The notes: generated from the letters alone by a model not told the origin. Shown: positions 9,768-20,543, numbered from the stretch's first letter. The stretch: 64,000 nucleotides of DNA from Pasteurella canis (GCF_900454865.1 NZ_UGTV01000015.1:124001-188000), one strand, 5' to 3'. Numbers and translations are program-made.

Positions 9768-10733
9768 ATGATAAAGAAAATAGCAGTATTAACCAGTGGC
9801 GGTGATGCGCCAGGTATGAATGCCGCCATTCGAGGAGTTGTACGATCTGCACTTGCGGCAGGTTTAGAGGTATATGGCATCTATGAGGGTTATTACGGTT
9901 TATATCACAATAAAATCAAACAAATGACCCGTTATAGTGTGTCTGATATCATTAACCGAGGGGGGACATTTTTAGGCTCAGCACGTTTTCCCGAATTTAA
10001 AAATCCAGAAGTACGTGCAAAATGTGCAGAAATTTTACGTTCACACGGTATCGACGCTTTAGTTGTGATTGGCGGTGATGGTTCTTACATGGGAGCAAAA
10101 TTATTAACCGAAGAACATGGTTTCCCATGTGTGGGTATTCCAGGTACTATTGATAATGATGTAGCAGGCACTGACTATACTATCGGTTACCAAACTGCCC
10201 TTGAAACAGCGGTAGAAGCTATTGACCGTTTACGTGATACATCAAGTTCACATCAACGAATTTCTATTGTTGAAATTATGGGACGTCACTGTAGTGATTT
10301 AGCGATTTCAGCAGGTATTGCTGGGGGATGTGAATATATCGTCGCTTCTGAAGTTGCTTTCAATCGTGAAGAACTTATTCAGCAAATTGAACGCAGTATC
10401 ATTAAAGGCAAACGCCATGCGATTATCGCAATTACAGAATTAATTTGTGATGTAAATGAGCTTGCTCGTGAAATTGAACAACGGGTAAAACACGAAACTC
10501 GAGCAACTATTTTAGGACATATCCAACGTGGCGGTACGCCTTGTGCTTTCGACCGTATTTTAGGTTCTCGTATGGGAGTTTATGCAGTTGATTTGTTAAT
10601 GCAAGGAAAAGGAGGCTACTGCGTAGGTATCCAAAATGAGCAATTGGTTCACCATGATATTATTGATGCCATTAATAATATGCGCCGTGAGTTTAAAGCA
10701 GACTGGCTAGCGCTTTCTAAACGTCTAGATTAA
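9768..10733 (+). CDS. pfkA: ATP-dependent 6-phosphofructokinase
   Basis: Phosphorylates fructose 6-phosphate to fructose 1,6-bisphosphate, the committed step of glycolysis. The 321-residue protein has the ATP-binding [15 protein letters not shown] at the N terminus, GGDGSYMGA near residue 104, the catalytic segment [15 protein letters not shown] near 126 and MGRHCSDLA near 170, as in group A bacterial PfkA enzymes. GGDGS with Gly in the position after GGD is the ATP-type signature. It is monocistronic, with its own 96-bp leader and a terminator after it. Confidence 0.98.
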   Translation: MIKKIAVLTSGGDAPGMNAAIRGVVRSALAAGLEVYGIYEGYYGLYHNKIKQMTRYSVSDIINRGGTFLGSARFPEFKNPEVRAKCAEILRSHGIDALVVIGGDGSYMGAKLLTEEHGFPCVGIPGTIDNDVAGTDYTIGYQTALETAVEAIDRLRDTSSSHQRISIVEIMGRHCSDLAISAGIAGGCEYIVASEVAFNREELIQQIERSIIKGKRHAIIAITELICDVNELAREIEQRVKHETRATILGHIQRGGTPCAFDRILGSRMGVYAVDLLMQGKGGYCVGIQNEQLVHHDIIDAINNMRREFKADWLALSKRLD

Positions 10734-10747
10734 TTAGGCTTTTTCTT

Positions 10748-10782
10748 AAAAAAACGGTGGAAACTTTCCACCGTTTTTTATT
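10748..10782. terminator. Bidirectional terminator between pfkA and rlmC
   Basis: AAAACGGTGGAAA and TTTCCACCGTTTTTT form a long stem with a minimal loop; A and T runs on either side allow it to end both convergent transcripts. Confidence 0.9.
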
Positions 10783-10794
10783 TCTATTTTATTT

Positions 10795-11955
10795 TTATTT
10801 CTTTTTTAATAAACACAGTACTTCATAATGATGGGAATGTGGAAACATATCAAAGAGTTGAATCTTTTCGAGTTGATAGTGGGTTAAATCTCCTAAATCC
10901 TTCCCCATAGTTTCTGCATTACAACTTGAATATAAAATAAAATGAGGCGCTAATTGATTAAGAAATTGAGCTAGTTTGTTACCAATACCACGTCGAGGTG
11001 GATTAACAATCACTAAATCAGGTGTTTGATACTGTTCTAGAGCAAATTTTGTTGCATCTAGGGGTTGAAAGCGTACATGCTCTAAACCTAATTGACGAGC
11101 AGAGAGCATTGCAGCCTTAATCGCTGAGGGGGAAATTTCAATCCCGATTAATTCAATTTTTTTAGTTGGATTAGCTTGTTTTAATGCTTTTGCACAATGT
11201 AAGCCAAAACCACCTACACCACAAAAAAGATCCCAAAGCTTTTCAATCGGTAGGTTTTTTATCCAATTTTGTGCTGTTGCATATAAACCTGAGGCAACAG
11301 AGGGGTTAGTTTGAAAAAAACCTTGTGGACGGATGAAAAGGGGGATTTGATTAAAAGACTCTTCCAATGTTTGTTGTTCAGTAAGAAAAATTTCTTTCTC
11401 ACCTTCTAAAATAGCGGCATGCTGTGGCTGAATATTTAGGCTGACTACTTTTAGTTGTGGTAATTTTTTTAACAAACCTGCAAATTCACGTTGAATTAAC
11501 TCTAGTTTTGTTTCTGAACGTAATACGAAGCGTAGCATTAAACCACCATCAAGCTGACTTTCTGTGAGTAAAATATACTTAAGTTCACCTTTTTGTTTTG
11601 TAATGTTGTAGGGCACTAAGCCTGCACGAGCAATAAAGTCTTTTAAAATGTGAAAAATAGCAACGAAGTGTGTTGGGTAAAGTGGACAATCTGTGAGATC
11701 CACATTGTTTTGAGGGAGGCTCAGAATTGGGCGTTCGACTGTACCACTCACTGCCATTTTAGCCTTATTACGAAACGTACTTAAAGGCGATTGATAAGGG
11801 GTAATCCATGCTGTTTGTGAGCAATTTAAATGAGTTAATTGTTGTTTTAAATGCTGTGTCTTACGTTCAAGCTGGGCAGAATAAGGGAGTTCTAGCCATT
11901 GGCACGAACGGCAATGATTTTGTTCATAATGTTGGCAAGGGAGTGTTAATGACAT
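10795..11955 (-). CDS. rlmC: 23S rRNA (uracil-747-C5)-methyltransferase RlmC
   Basis: SAM-dependent methyltransferase of the RumA/RumB family. The N-terminal iron-sulfur cysteine cluster is visible as [12 protein letters not shown]. The SAM-binding motif is [10 protein letters not shown] near residue 243, the NPPRRG motif near 322 and the catalytic cysteine is in YSSCNAETM near 345. The length of 386 residues and the short N terminus without a TRAM domain favour RlmC over RlmD. It starts one base after the nagZ stop, at the end of the hinT-ycfL-nagZ-rlmC operon. Confidence 0.96.
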   Translation of the reverse strand: MSLTLPCQHYEQNHCRSCQWLELPYSAQLERKTQHLKQQLTHLNCSQTAWITPYQSPLSTFRNKAKMAVSGTVERPILSLPQNNVDLTDCPLYPTHFVAIFHILKDFIARAGLVPYNITKQKGELKYILLTESQLDGGLMLRFVLRSETKLELIQREFAGLLKKLPQLKVVSLNIQPQHAAILEGEKEIFLTEQQTLEESFNQIPLFIRPQGFFQTNPSVASGLYATAQNWIKNLPIEKLWDLFCGVGGFGLHCAKALKQANPTKKIELIGIEISPSAIKAAMLSARQLGLEHVRFQPLDATKFALEQYQTPDLVIVNPPRRGIGNKLAQFLNQLAPHFILYSSCNAETMGKDLGDLTHYQLEKIQLFDMFPHSHHYEVLCLLKKK

Positions 11956-11956
11956 A

Positions 11957-13015
11957 TTAATTTACATATTTTGCTTTATAGTTAAGCCAATCTTGTTGAA
12001 TCGCTGTCAGTTTCTTACGATTTTCTAGCCAACGGGTATTCTGTTCTAAATCTAACCAGCTAAATGATTTACGTTTAAATAACTGTTGTAAACGAGTCTG
12101 GCGTAATAAAAAATGTGATTGATTTTCTGTTAATTTTAAATGATCTAATACTTGGATCACGCCATCGCGTTCATTACAAAGTAAGAGTAAATCACAACCA
12201 GCATTGAGTGACTGTTCACAGCGTGCGACAAAATCCCCCATAAATCCTGCCCCCTTCATCCCTAAATCATCAGAGAAAATAGTGCCTTGAAAGCCCAGTT
12301 GTTTGCGTAATATTTGTTTTAGCCAATAATGTGAACCGCTAGCAGGTTGGCTATCGCATTGGCTATAAATGACATGGGCTGGCATAACGGCACTTAGCAA
12401 GTTTTGTTCGATAAGTCGTTGAAATGGCATGATATCTTGTGCAAAAATCTCTGGTTTTGAGCGTTTATCGTATGGGGTTTCCAAGTGAGAGTCCGCGATG
12501 ACATGCCCATGCCCAGGAAAGTGTTTACCTGTCGTTGCCATGCCAACTTGTTGCATACCTTGAATAAAGGCTTTAGCCATATCACTAGTAATTTGAGGGT
12601 GAGTATGGAAACTACGATCACCAATTGCTTTACATTGGTGTCCTAAATCAAGTACAGGAGCAAAACTTAAATCAATATCTAGTGCAGTAATTTCTGCTGC
12701 CATTTGCCAGCCAGCTTGTTGTGCTATTTCTAGCTGTTGCAATGGTTCTTCAATCAATTGAGTAAAAGCTTGCATCGCAGGTAATTGGGTAAAACCGTCT
12801 CGGAAGCGTTGTACTCGCCCCCCTTCTTGATCAACTGTAATTAACAGATCTTTTTTAACCCGTTGACGGACTGATTTTACTAAAGCTTGGATTTGTTCAC
12901 GATCATGAAAATTTCGTGTAAACAAAATTAAACCCGCAACAAGCGGGTGGCTTAATAATTCAACTTCTTCTTGTAGGAGTTCATGACCTTGTAGATCTAT
13001 CAGTAGTGTTGACAT
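11957..13015 (-). CDS. nagZ: Beta-N-acetylhexosaminidase NagZ
   Basis: Cytoplasmic glycoside hydrolase family 3 enzyme that removes GlcNAc from anhydro-muropeptides during cell wall recycling. The protein is 352 residues. DQEGGRVQR near residue 62 and [18 protein letters not shown] near 165 are the family signatures; the flexible loop holds the catalytic His, and the nucleophile Asp is in [11 protein letters not shown]. AmpD, which acts on the same recycling products, is encoded at 24.8 kb in this window. It is 12 bp downstream of the ycfL-like gene. Confidence 0.97.
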   Translation of the reverse strand: MSTLLIDLQGHELLQEEVELLSHPLVAGLILFTRNFHDREQIQALVKSVRQRVKKDLLITVDQEGGRVQRFRDGFTQLPAMQAFTQLIEEPLQQLEIAQQAGWQMAAEITALDIDLSFAPVLDLGHQCKAIGDRSFHTHPQITSDMAKAFIQGMQQVGMATTGKHFPGHGHVIADSHLETPYDKRSKPEIFAQDIMPFQRLIEQNLLSAVMPAHVIYSQCDSQPASGSHYWLKQILRKQLGFQGTIFSDDLGMKGAGFMGDFVARCEQSLNAGCDLLLLCNERDGVIQVLDHLKLTENQSHFLLRQTRLQQLFKRKSFSWLDLEQNTRWLENRKKLTAIQQDWLNYKAKYVN

Positions 13016-13027
13016 ATCGCCTCTTTT

Positions 13028-13378
13028 TTATTGCTCACTGATATACAAACGGTAATTTACGCTTTGTTCTGTCGGTCTTATTAATGGTATATCCTGTTTT
13101 TCATAACCAAGTAAGGATAAAAAGGACGATATTGCAAACTGTTGTTGTGTTACCCCATTTTTATCATACCAAAATAAGTGGTAAGCCAAATTCAATGGCT
13201 GTTCAGTTTTGTTTTTGATCCATGCAGAATCAGGCGTAATTTTTGCTTCAATAACAGAAGCAACACTAGCCTCTATGTTCAAAATAGGCCGTGTTGTTCT
13301 TAATAAGTTAGCGGATTTGTTTGAGCCACAACCAATCAATAGTAAACTCGTCAATAGAAGTGCGGTCAGTTTTTTCAT
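13028..13378 (-). CDS. YcfL-family lipoprotein (DUF1425)
   Basis: A 116-residue predicted lipoprotein with signal [17 protein letters not shown] and a GCG lipobox. The mature part resembles the YcfL/DUF1425 family, with its FWYDKNG and C-terminal VNYRLYISEQ strands in a small beta-sandwich-like protein; the family assignment rests on context (between hinT and nagZ, as in E. coli and Haemophilus) plus these segments. Its ATG overlaps the hinT stop by one base (TAATG). An uptake signal lies in the signal-peptide region at 13361-13369. Function is unknown. Confidence 0.8.
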   Translation of the reverse strand: MKKLTALLLTSLLLIGCGSNKSANLLRTTRPILNIEASVASVIEAKITPDSAWIKNKTEQPLNLAYHLFWYDKNGVTQQQFAISSFLSLLGYEKQDIPLIRPTEQSVNYRLYISEQ

Positions 13379-13728
13379 TATTTTGTTAACATTTTTCCTA
13401 ATGGCTCACCACCGACAAGGTGCATATGTAAATGGAATACTTCTTGCCCACCATGTTTATTACAGTTTACGATTAAACGATAACCTTCTTCCGCAATACC
13501 TTCTTGTTTAGCCAGCTTCGCTGCAACAGTAAATAGGCGCCCCAAACTCATTTCATCTTGCTCGGTTACATCATTTACAGTAGGGATCAGTTTATTAGGG
13601 ATAATCAAAATATGAGTGTTCGCTTGTGGTGAAATATCACGGAATGCAGTCACTAACTCATCTTGATAAACGATATTGGCAGGAATTTCTTTACGAATAA
13701 TTTTACTAAAAATAGTTTCTTCGGTCAT
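13378..13728 (-). CDS. hinT: HIT-family purine nucleoside phosphoramidase HinT
   Basis: Hydrolyses AMP-lysine and related phosphoramidates. The histidine triad is visible as FHLHMHL near the C terminus, with [10 protein letters not shown] leading into it. I chose the ATG at 13728 because it gives [17 protein letters not shown], aligned with E. coli HinT, and because AAAAGG lies at ribosome-binding distance; an ATG at 13746 adds six residues. This gives 116 residues. It is the first gene of the hinT-ycfL-nagZ-rlmC operon. Confidence 0.95.
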   Translation of the reverse strand: MTEETIFSKIIRKEIPANIVYQDELVTAFRDISPQANTHILIIPNKLIPTVNDVTEQDEMSLGRLFTVAAKLAKQEGIAEEGYRLIVNCNKHGGQEVFHLHMHLVGGEPLGKMLTK

Positions 13729-13746
13729 GTTGAGCATCCTTTTCAA

Positions 13747-14117
13747 TTGAATTTAAAACAGTGCTTTTTTAACAGAAAAAGGCAAAAATAGCAATTTTTT
13801 ACTGTAAGTTGAGTAACTGATAAAATTGATTAAAAGTTGAGTTAAATATGATTAAAAATTGATTGTTAAATTTTTGTTTTTTATATTTTAATTAAATGTT
13901 AAGTTATTGAAATATAATATAAATTAATAATAATTTGATCTAGCATAAGGAAATCTTGTTTTGAGTGTTTTTTAAACTGTAAAATGCTTTTATTTTGGTG
14001 TAAAACTCCCTATAATTAACAAATCTTATAAAAAATAAAATTTTTTTAAATTATTCGAGCTTTCATATTTTGAAACCGACAGCTATCAAATGCTATTCAT
14101 GTCTAGGGAGATTACGG
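13747..14117 (+). promoter_or_regulatory. AT-rich promoter gap between hinT and focA
   Basis: About 370 bp with no credible gene. A perfect -10 hexamer TATAAT is at 14011-14016, but the matching -35 region is poor, which would fit an activator-dependent promoter. TTGATC at 13935 is at best an FNR half-site; I did not find a full FNR box here. Several GTTAA-rich words (for example near 13864 and 13898) could be ArcA-like but are not convincing in such AT-rich DNA. Confidence 0.4.
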
Positions 14118-14969
14118 ATGAAAACTGAAGATTCAACGTCAACCTGCATTGTGTCACCAGTGAAGATGGCACAGATTGGCGAGGATGTCGGTGTTTATAA
14201 AGCAACTAAAAAACAACTCTACTCATTCTTTTCTGCGATTCCAGCAGGTGCTTTTATTGCAATTGCTTTCGTTTTTTATGCAACAACTCAAACAGGTAAT
14301 GGTGATGCACCTTGGGGATTAACCAAGCTGGTTGGAGGTATTGTTTTCTCGCTTGGTGTTATTATGGTCGTTGTTTGTGGTTCTGAGTTATTTACTTCTT
14401 CTACGATGACTGCGGTTGCGCGTGTGAGTGGCCGAATCTCAACTTTTCAAATGTTACGTAATTGGGCTGTTGTCTATTTTGGAAATTTTGTCGGTGCAAT
14501 TTTTATCGTGTTATTAACATGGTTTGCTGGTCAAATTATGGCAGCTCATGGACAATGGGGATTAACTATTTTAAAGACTGCACAACATAAAATTCATCAT
14601 ACTTGGGTAGAGGCATTTGCATTAGGTATTTTCTGTAACATCATGGTATGTATTGCGGTATGGATGACTTACGCAGGGCGGACACTTTTGGACAAAGCGC
14701 TTATAATGATTTTGCCAATTTCTATGTTTGTTGCGTCTGGTTTTGAGCATAGTGTAGCAAATATGTTTATGATTCCAATGGGAATGATGGTGGCTAATTT
14801 TGCTTCTGCTGAATTTTGGCAAGCTATTGCTATGAATCCAGCACAATTTGCTGATTTAGATATATATCATTTTGTTGTAAAAAATTTAGTTCCTGTGACC
14901 TTGGGGAACATCGTGGGTGGTGCTGGCTGTGTTGCTTTAGCACAGTGGTACATTAATCGTCCACATTAG
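14118..14969 (+). CDS. focA: Formate channel FocA
   Basis: Pentameric formate-nitrite transporter (FNT family) that exports or imports formate made by pyruvate formate-lyase. The start is the ATG at 14118, preceded by AGGGAG at good spacing; an upstream ATG at 14070 would add 16 unconserved residues. The 283-residue protein has six predicted membrane helices; the pore region includes the AFALGIFCNIMVCIAVW segment with the conserved N-M-V-C, and FEHSVANMF with the conserved histidine. It is 103 bp upstream of pflB, as in E. coli. Confidence 0.96.
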   Translation: MKTEDSTSTCIVSPVKMAQIGEDVGVYKATKKQLYSFFSAIPAGAFIAIAFVFYATTQTGNGDAPWGLTKLVGGIVFSLGVIMVVVCGSELFTSSTMTAVARVSGRISTFQMLRNWAVVYFGNFVGAIFIVLLTWFAGQIMAAHGQWGLTILKTAQHKIHHTWVEAFALGIFCNIMVCIAVWMTYAGRTLLDKALIMILPISMFVASGFEHSVANMFMIPMGMMVANFASAEFWQAIAMNPAQFADLDIYHFVVKNLVPVTLGNIVGGAGCVALAQWYINRPH

Positions 14970-14985
14970 TCTGTTTTAGGTTGCA

Positions 14986-14994
14986 AAGTGCGGT
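14986..14994 (+). repeat. DNA uptake signal sequence between focA and pflB
   Basis: AAGTGCGGT followed by CGTTTT matches the core of the Haemophilus-type uptake signal. Confidence 0.8.
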
Positions 14995-15072
14995 CGTTTT
15001 ATCGCTGTTTTGATCGACTTTGTGTGAGTATCAAAAGATTTTTTATTCTAAATTAATAGAAGGTAATTCAAT

Positions 15073-17397
15073 ATGAGTCAATTAACTGAAGCTCAACAAA
15101 AAGCTTGGGAAGGCTTTACTGGTGGTGACTGGCAAACTGAAGTTAACGTACGTGATTTCATCCAGAAAAACTATACGCCTTATGAAGGTGATGAATCATT
15201 CCTTGCTGATGTAACTGAAGCGACAAGTACGCTTTGGGCAGATGTCATGGAAAAAATCAAAGTGGAAAATAAAACCCACGAACCTTATGATATTGACACA
15301 GATACCCCGTCAACGATTACATCTCATGCGCCAGGTTATATCAACAAAGATTTAGAAAAAATCGTTGGTTTACAGACTGACGCACCTTTGAAGCGTGCGA
15401 TCATGCCATTTGGTGGCATCAATATGGTGAAAGGTTCATGTAAAGTCTATCGTCGTGAGCTAAAACCTGAAATTGAACAAATCTTCACAGAATATCGTAA
15501 AACACATAACCAAGGTGTATTCGATGTTTACACACCAGATATCTTACGTTGTCGTAAATCAGGCGTAATTACGGGTCTTCCAGACGCTTATGGACGTGGT
15601 CGTATTATTGGTGACTACCGTCGTATGGCACTTTATGGTGCAGACTTTTTAATGAAAGATAAATTTAAACAATTTACTTCATTACAAGATAAATTAGAGC
15701 GTGGCGAAGATATCCAAGCAACGATTCAATTACGTGAAGAAATTGCAGAGCAACATCGTGCTTTAGGCAAAATGAAAGAAATGGCAGCGTCTTATGGTTA
15801 TGACATTTCTGGTCCAGCAACTAATGCACAAGAAGCAGTTCAATGGACTTATTTTGCATACCTTGCAGCGGTTAAATCACAAAATGGTGCTGCAATGTCA
15901 TTTGGTCGTGTTTCTACATTCTTAGATATCTATATTGAGCGTGATTTAAAAGCAGGTAAAATTACAGAACAAGAAGCACAAGAATTAATTGACCATTTAG
16001 TCATGAAATTACGTATGGTACGTTTCTTACGTACACCAGAATACGATCAATTATTCTCTGGCGACCCAATGTGGGCAACTGAAACGTTAGCTGGTATGGG
16101 CTTAGATGGTCGTACATTAGTCACTAAAAACAGCTTCCGTATCTTACATACCCTTTACACAATGGGCCCTTCTCCAGAGCCAAACTTAACAATTCTTTGG
16201 TCTGAAAAATTACCAGAGGGTTTCAAACGCTATGCTGCGAAAGTGTCTATCGATACTTCATCTGTTCAGTATGAAAATGATGACCTAATGCGCCCTGATT
16301 TCCAAAATGATGACTACGCGATTGCTTGCTGCGTATCACCAATGATCGTTGGTAAAATGATGCAATTCTTTGGTGCACGCGCAAACTTAGCGAAAACGTT
16401 ATTATATGCAATCAATGGTGGTGTGGATGAGAAATCGGGCGACCAAGTTGGACCGAAGACTGAGCCAATTACAAGCGAATACTTAGATTATGAAGATGTC
16501 ATGACTCGCTTAGACAGCTTTATGGATTGGTTAGCAAAACAATATGTGACAGCATTGAATATCATCCACTTTATGCATGATAAATATGCATATGAAGCCG
16601 CATTAATGGCACTTCACGATCGTGATGTATTCCGTACAATGGCGTGTGGTATCGCAGGTCTTTCTGTAGCAGCGGACTCATTATCTGCAATTAAATATGC
16701 GAAAGTGAAACCAGTGCGTGGTGATATTGAAATCAAAAACAAAGCAGGTGAAGTGGTTGGCGTTGCGAAAAATGTGGCAATCGACTTTGAAATTGAAGGT
16801 GAATATCCACAATTCGGTAACAACGATAACCGTGTAGACGAAATCGCATGTGACTTAGTTGAACGCTTTATGAAGAAAATCCAAAAATTGGGTACATATC
16901 GTAACGCTGTTCCAACTCAATCTGTTCTTACTATCACTTCTAACGTGGTATACGGTAAGAAAACAGGTAACACTCCAGATGGTCGTCGTTCTGGTGCACC
17001 ATTCGGACCTGGTGCGAACCCAATGCATGGTCGTGATCAAAAAGGTGCAGTAGCTTCATTAACTTCTGTTGCCAAATTACCATTTGCATACGCGAAAGAT
17101 GGTATTTCATACACCTTCTCAATCGTACCAAATGCATTAGGTAAAGATTATGAAGCACAAAAACGTAACCTTGCGGGTTTAATGGATGGTTATTTCCACC
17201 ACGAAGCAACTATTGAAGGTGGTCAACACTTAAACGTAAACGTAATGAACCGTGAAATGTTGTTAGATGCAATGGAAAATCCAGAAAAATATCCACAATT
17301 AACTATTCGTGTTTCTGGTTATGCTGTACGTTTCAACTCTTTAACAAAAGAGCAGCAACAAGATGTTATTACACGTACATTCACTCAAGCAATGTAA
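15073..17397 (+). CDS. pflB: Pyruvate formate-lyase (formate acetyltransferase)
   Basis: Oxygen-sensitive glycyl radical enzyme that converts pyruvate and CoA to acetyl-CoA and formate. The protein is 774 residues, slightly longer than the E. coli enzyme. The paired active-site cysteines lie in IACCVSPM and the radical glycine in RVSGYAVRF near residue 749. An AGAAGG ribosome binding site precedes the ATG, and codon use looks optimised (highly expressed). GrcA (6.1 kb) copies its C-terminal 30 residues. A terminator follows directly. Confidence 0.99.
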   Translation: MSQLTEAQQKAWEGFTGGDWQTEVNVRDFIQKNYTPYEGDESFLADVTEATSTLWADVMEKIKVENKTHEPYDIDTDTPSTITSHAPGYINKDLEKIVGLQTDAPLKRAIMPFGGINMVKGSCKVYRRELKPEIEQIFTEYRKTHNQGVFDVYTPDILRCRKSGVITGLPDAYGRGRIIGDYRRMALYGADFLMKDKFKQFTSLQDKLERGEDIQATIQLREEIAEQHRALGKMKEMAASYGYDISGPATNAQEAVQWTYFAYLAAVKSQNGAAMSFGRVSTFLDIYIERDLKAGKITEQEAQELIDHLVMKLRMVRFLRTPEYDQLFSGDPMWATETLAGMGLDGRTLVTKNSFRILHTLYTMGPSPEPNLTILWSEKLPEGFKRYAAKVSIDTSSVQYENDDLMRPDFQNDDYAIACCVSPMIVGKMMQFFGARANLAKTLLYAINGGVDEKSGDQVGPKTEPITSEYLDYEDVMTRLDSFMDWLAKQYVTALNIIHFMHDKYAYEAALMALHDRDVFRTMACGIAGLSVAADSLSAIKYAKVKPVRGDIEIKNKAGEVVGVAKNVAIDFEIEGEYPQFGNNDNRVDEIACDLVERFMKKIQKLGTYRNAVPTQSVLTITSNVVYGKKTGNTPDGRRSGAPFGPGANPMHGRDQKGAVASLTSVAKLPFAYAKDGISYTFSIVPNALGKDYEAQKRNLAGLMDGYFHHEATIEGGQHLNVNVMNREMLLDAMENPEKYPQLTIRVSGYAVRFNSLTKEQQQDVITRTFTQAM

Positions 17398-17419
17398 GTA
17401 ATATATTTAATCTTTATTA

Positions 17420-17449
17420 GCCTCTGTATTTTATACAGAGGCTTTTTTT
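17420..17449 (+). terminator. Terminator of pflB
   Basis: GCCTCTGTAT (17420-17429) pairs with ATACAGAGGC (17433-17442) around a 3-nt loop, followed by seven T residues. It separates pflB from the esterase gene. Confidence 0.92.
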
Positions 17450-17494
17450 ATGTTTTGAACTCTGGCCACTACTCTTCTGGTCTGTTCATACCAG

Positions 17495-17511
17495 TACTGG
17501 TCTGTCTAGGT
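17495..17511. promoter_or_regulatory. Possible FadR-like operator upstream of the esterase gene
   Basis: The 17 bases TACTGGTCTGTCTAGGT match the E. coli FadR consensus AACTGGTCNGACCAGTT at 12 of 16 specified positions, including all of ACTGGTC. A second CTGGTCTGT (17477-17485) lies exactly 20 bp upstream in the same orientation, and ACCAGTACTGGT (17490-17501) is a perfect palindrome. The site is 69 bp before the start codon of a secreted lipid esterase. Its role is inferred. Confidence 0.4.
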
Positions 17512-17579
17512 ATCTTTCCCTTGTGATTTTATGATGGCTTCGATTTTTTTGCATTAAATTAACTTTGAAGGGATCAATT

Positions 17580-19619
17580 GTGAAAATAAATAAACTTTTC
17601 TGTGCACTATTGTGTTCACTTAGTACTGCTAGTTTGGCACAAGATATTGTAGTATTTGGTGATAGTTTGAGTGACATGGGGCAAACAAATTGGAATAAAA
17701 AAGCCTCTTATTTGAATGCAGATGGAAAATATCACTTTCTCTATAATGAATATCTTGCACAAGCATTAGGTGGAAAATTAACGTCTTCTACTCAAGGTGG
17801 ATCAAGCTATGCCTACAGTGGGGGAGTCATTGTAGGGACAAATAATGAAAGAACGAACCAACAGCCTAATTTAGCATTACAAAATCAAGTTAATACTTAT
17901 TTAAACACGCCTGTTAAAAAAGAGGCATTACATATTTTATGGGCGGGGGGAAATGATTTAGCGACTGTATTGGCCAATGCTGTGACCAAAACAACGCCTG
18001 AAGAAAAGCAGGCTTATGTATTAGGTAGTATTAACCAAATGGCACAGACTATGGCACAACAATGGGGTGCATTACTGCAAGCAGGTGTCACTCAAATTAT
18101 TGCACCAACGATTCCAAATGTGACTTACACACCAGAATTTTTTGATAAATTAGGGGAAGCGGCAGGAGCACAGATTCAGTCTAAATCATTAAATTTAATC
18201 AAAAAAGCTGATTTTGTAGCAAGTTTTAGAGGTGCAGTAGCTCAGCTACTGATTCAGCCAACTAGTAATACAGAAGAGTTTGAAAAACATCGCATAGAAG
18301 TATTAAAAAAAGCTGCAGTTGATTTTTACAATAGTCGTTGGGGAATTACACAATGGGCATTATCAGCAGCAGGCTATGATGCAAAAGGTATTGCAGAAAC
18401 TTTAATCAACGAATACAAAGAAATCGTTCAGCAAGCTGCGCAAGCTACCGCTTTATTGAATGCGAGTATTACATCTGCATTAAATCAAGTAGGGGGTAAT
18501 ATTGTACGTATTGATACCGATGGTTTATTAAAAGATATGATTGCACGTCCAGCAGAATATGGATTAAATAATACAACGACCGTTGTTTGTAAAGACAGTA
18601 CTGCCGATCCAAATAAAGCAGCTTGTCGCCCAACTGATCAAACTTTAGCAAGCCAACGTTTATTTGCAGATAGTTTCCACCCAGGTCCCACAGCACATAA
18701 AGCCATGTCTGACTATATTCTTAATGTGTTACAAACACCAAAAGATATGGGGATTTTAACTCAGATTGTACAGCAACAAACTGAGCTTGCATTGGATTTT
18801 ATTCGTCTAGAAAGTAATCGAAATCGTTTAATGCGTCAAACTGAACAAACCGTTGATACATTAGTTGCTTATCAAAAACAAAATCAAGGGCATAGTTTAC
18901 ATATTGGTGCGAAAGTACAGTTTAATCCTCAATGGCAATTAGCAGTTGTAGCGAGTCAGCAAAAACAAGATCTACAAAATGGTTTGGTTCATGTAGACAC
19001 AAAAAATCGCATATTAAGTACCGCACTTCGTTATGATGCTGATAATTGGTGGTTAGGTAGTGCAATCCAAGTCAATAATACAAAGTTAGCCACGGACAGA
19101 GCTGCTTATATTGGTCACTCTACTCATTATCAATCAGGTGAAACCGAAGCTGAAAGTTTAAGTATGGGATTATTTGCAGGTTATGAGTGGAAAGTGGAGA
19201 ATGTTGGGGTTGCATTTATTGCTGATATCTATAAAACGAAAACTGACCTTGCAGCATTTAGTGAGCGTAATCAGGGAATTACACAAATGCAATTTGAATC
19301 TCGTAGCGAAAAGAGTTTACGTAGTGGTGTTGGAATTGATTTACGCTATCATGCTACTACTTGGCAGCCTTATGTGACGACGCGTTGGGTGAAAGAATGG
19401 GATAATGATCAGCCTATAGTTAAAGCTAGTTTAAATGGTAGTACTTTTGCCACAAAATTAGCACAACAAGATAAAGCATGGCTAAATATAATGGCGGGGT
19501 TCCAATTTAAGCCTATAAATAGTGGCTTGTATGCTAACCTTGGTTTTAGCCGTGATTTAGGGCGAAAAGATAACCTCTCAAAAACAACATTTCAGGTGGG
19601 TATTGGTCTAGAATTTTAA
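17580..19619 (+). CDS. GDSL-family autotransporter esterase/lipase
   Basis: Predicted outer-membrane esterase that hydrolyses lipid or acyl esters at the cell surface. The GTG at 17580 has GAAGGGA as ribosome binding site and gives a clean signal peptide ending SLA before QDIVVFGDS; a TTG at 17565 would extend it poorly. The passenger has the GDSL block I FGDSLSD (Ser29), the block III WAGGND near residue 122 and the Asp-His pair in FADSFHPGPTAH near 365. The last ~270 residues form an autotransporter beta-barrel ending in GIGLEF with the terminal Phe. Length is 679 residues. A similar gene lies between pflB and pflA in P. multocida (recollection). It is flanked by terminators, so it is probably expressed independently. 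Confidence 0.93.
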   Translation: MKINKLFCALLCSLSTASLAQDIVVFGDSLSDMGQTNWNKKASYLNADGKYHFLYNEYLAQALGGKLTSSTQGGSSYAYSGGVIVGTNNERTNQQPNLALQNQVNTYLNTPVKKEALHILWAGGNDLATVLANAVTKTTPEEKQAYVLGSINQMAQTMAQQWGALLQAGVTQIIAPTIPNVTYTPEFFDKLGEAAGAQIQSKSLNLIKKADFVASFRGAVAQLLIQPTSNTEEFEKHRIEVLKKAAVDFYNSRWGITQWALSAAGYDAKGIAETLINEYKEIVQQAAQATALLNASITSALNQVGGNIVRIDTDGLLKDMIARPAEYGLNNTTTVVCKDSTADPNKAACRPTDQTLASQRLFADSFHPGPTAHKAMSDYILNVLQTPKDMGILTQIVQQQTELALDFIRLESNRNRLMRQTEQTVDTLVAYQKQNQGHSLHIGAKVQFNPQWQLAVVASQQKQDLQNGLVHVDTKNRILSTALRYDADNWWLGSAIQVNNTKLATDRAAYIGHSTHYQSGETEAESLSMGLFAGYEWKVENVGVAFIADIYKTKTDLAAFSERNQGITQMQFESRSEKSLRSGVGIDLRYHATTWQPYVTTRWVKEWDNDQPIVKASLNGSTFATKLAQQDKAWLNIMAGFQFKPINSGLYANLGFSRDLGRKDNLSKTTFQVGIGLEF

Positions 19620-19657
19620 CAAAAAGTGGTTGTCCTTTTTGTTTATTTTGATTATTT

Positions 19658-19692
19658 ACTCGGTGTTTATTTTATTAAACACCGAGTTTTCT
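19658..19692 (+). terminator. Terminator of the esterase gene
   Basis: A 12-bp perfect stem (19658-19669 with 19676-19687) is followed by TTTTCT. Confidence 0.9.
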
Positions 19693-19781
19693 AGTTTCAT
19701 GTAAAATAATATAGTCGAATAATTCACAACAATCTGCTCAAATTTCGATTATAATAATCAAAATTTTTTGAAGGATTTATT

Positions 19782-20522
19782 ATGTCTACTGTGGGAAGAA
19801 TTCATTCATTCGAATCTTGTGGTACGGTTGATGGACCAGGGATTCGTTTTATTTTATTTTTGCAGGGTTGTTTGATGCGCTGTAAGTATTGTCACAACCG
19901 AGATACGTGGGATTTACATGGTGGTAAGGAAATTACTGTAGATGAGCTTATGCGAGAAGTCGTGACATATCGTCATTTTATGAAGGCTTCTGGTGGTGGG
20001 GTGACGGCTTCTGGTGGTGAAGCTATATTGCAGGCAGAATTTGTTCGTGATTGGTTTAGAGCTTGTAAAGAAGCTGGAATTCATACTTGCTTAGACACGA
20101 ATGGTTTTGTGCGCCACTATGATCATATTATTGATGAGTTAATGGATGTCACGGATTTAGTTCTGCTTGATTTAAAACAGCTCAATGATAAAGTTCATCA
20201 AAATTTAATTGGAGTGCCTAATAAACGTACTTTGGAGTTTGCCCAATACTTAGCAAAGCGCAATCAAGCGGTTTGGATTCGCTATGTTGTTGTGCCTGGC
20301 TATACCGACGCAGATGATGATATTCATTTATTAGGTAATTTCATTAAAGATATGAAGAATATTGAGAAAGTAGAGTTACTCCCATATCACCGTTTAGGTG
20401 CTCACAAGTGGGAGGCATTAGGTGAAAAATATGAGCTAGAGGATGTTTCACCACCAACAAAAGAATCTTTGGAACATATCAAAACTATCCTTGAAGGATA
20501 TGGACATATTGTGAAGTATTAA
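19782..20522 (+). CDS. pflA: Pyruvate formate-lyase-activating enzyme
   Basis: Radical SAM enzyme that installs the glycyl radical on PflB and probably GrcA. The 246-residue protein has the [4Fe-4S]-binding motif [10 protein letters not shown] near residue 30, followed by the [12 protein letters not shown] glycine-rich SAM-binding region. GAAGG precedes the ATG. In E. coli pflA directly follows pflB; here the esterase gene and two terminators separate them, so pflA must have its own promoter in the 19.69-19.78 kb gap. Confidence 0.97.
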   Translation: MSTVGRIHSFESCGTVDGPGIRFILFLQGCLMRCKYCHNRDTWDLHGGKEITVDELMREVVTYRHFMKASGGGVTASGGEAILQAEFVRDWFRACKEAGIHTCLDTNGFVRHYDHIIDELMDVTDLVLLDLKQLNDKVHQNLIGVPNKRTLEFAQYLAKRNQAVWIRYVVVPGYTDADDDIHLLGNFIKDMKNIEKVELLPYHRLGAHKWEALGEKYELEDVSPPTKESLEHIKTILEGYGHIVKY

Positions 20523-20543
20523 AAATTACATCATGTAGAAGTT

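Noticed and set aside
13931-13950. FNR box for focA-pflB at TTGATCTAGCATAA
   Set aside because: Only the left half matches; the right half ATCAA is absent.
15073-17397. Long antisense open frames inside pflB (for example 16940-17209)
   Set aside because: They mirror biased codon use of a highly expressed gene on the other strand and have no ribosome binding sites or recognisable products.
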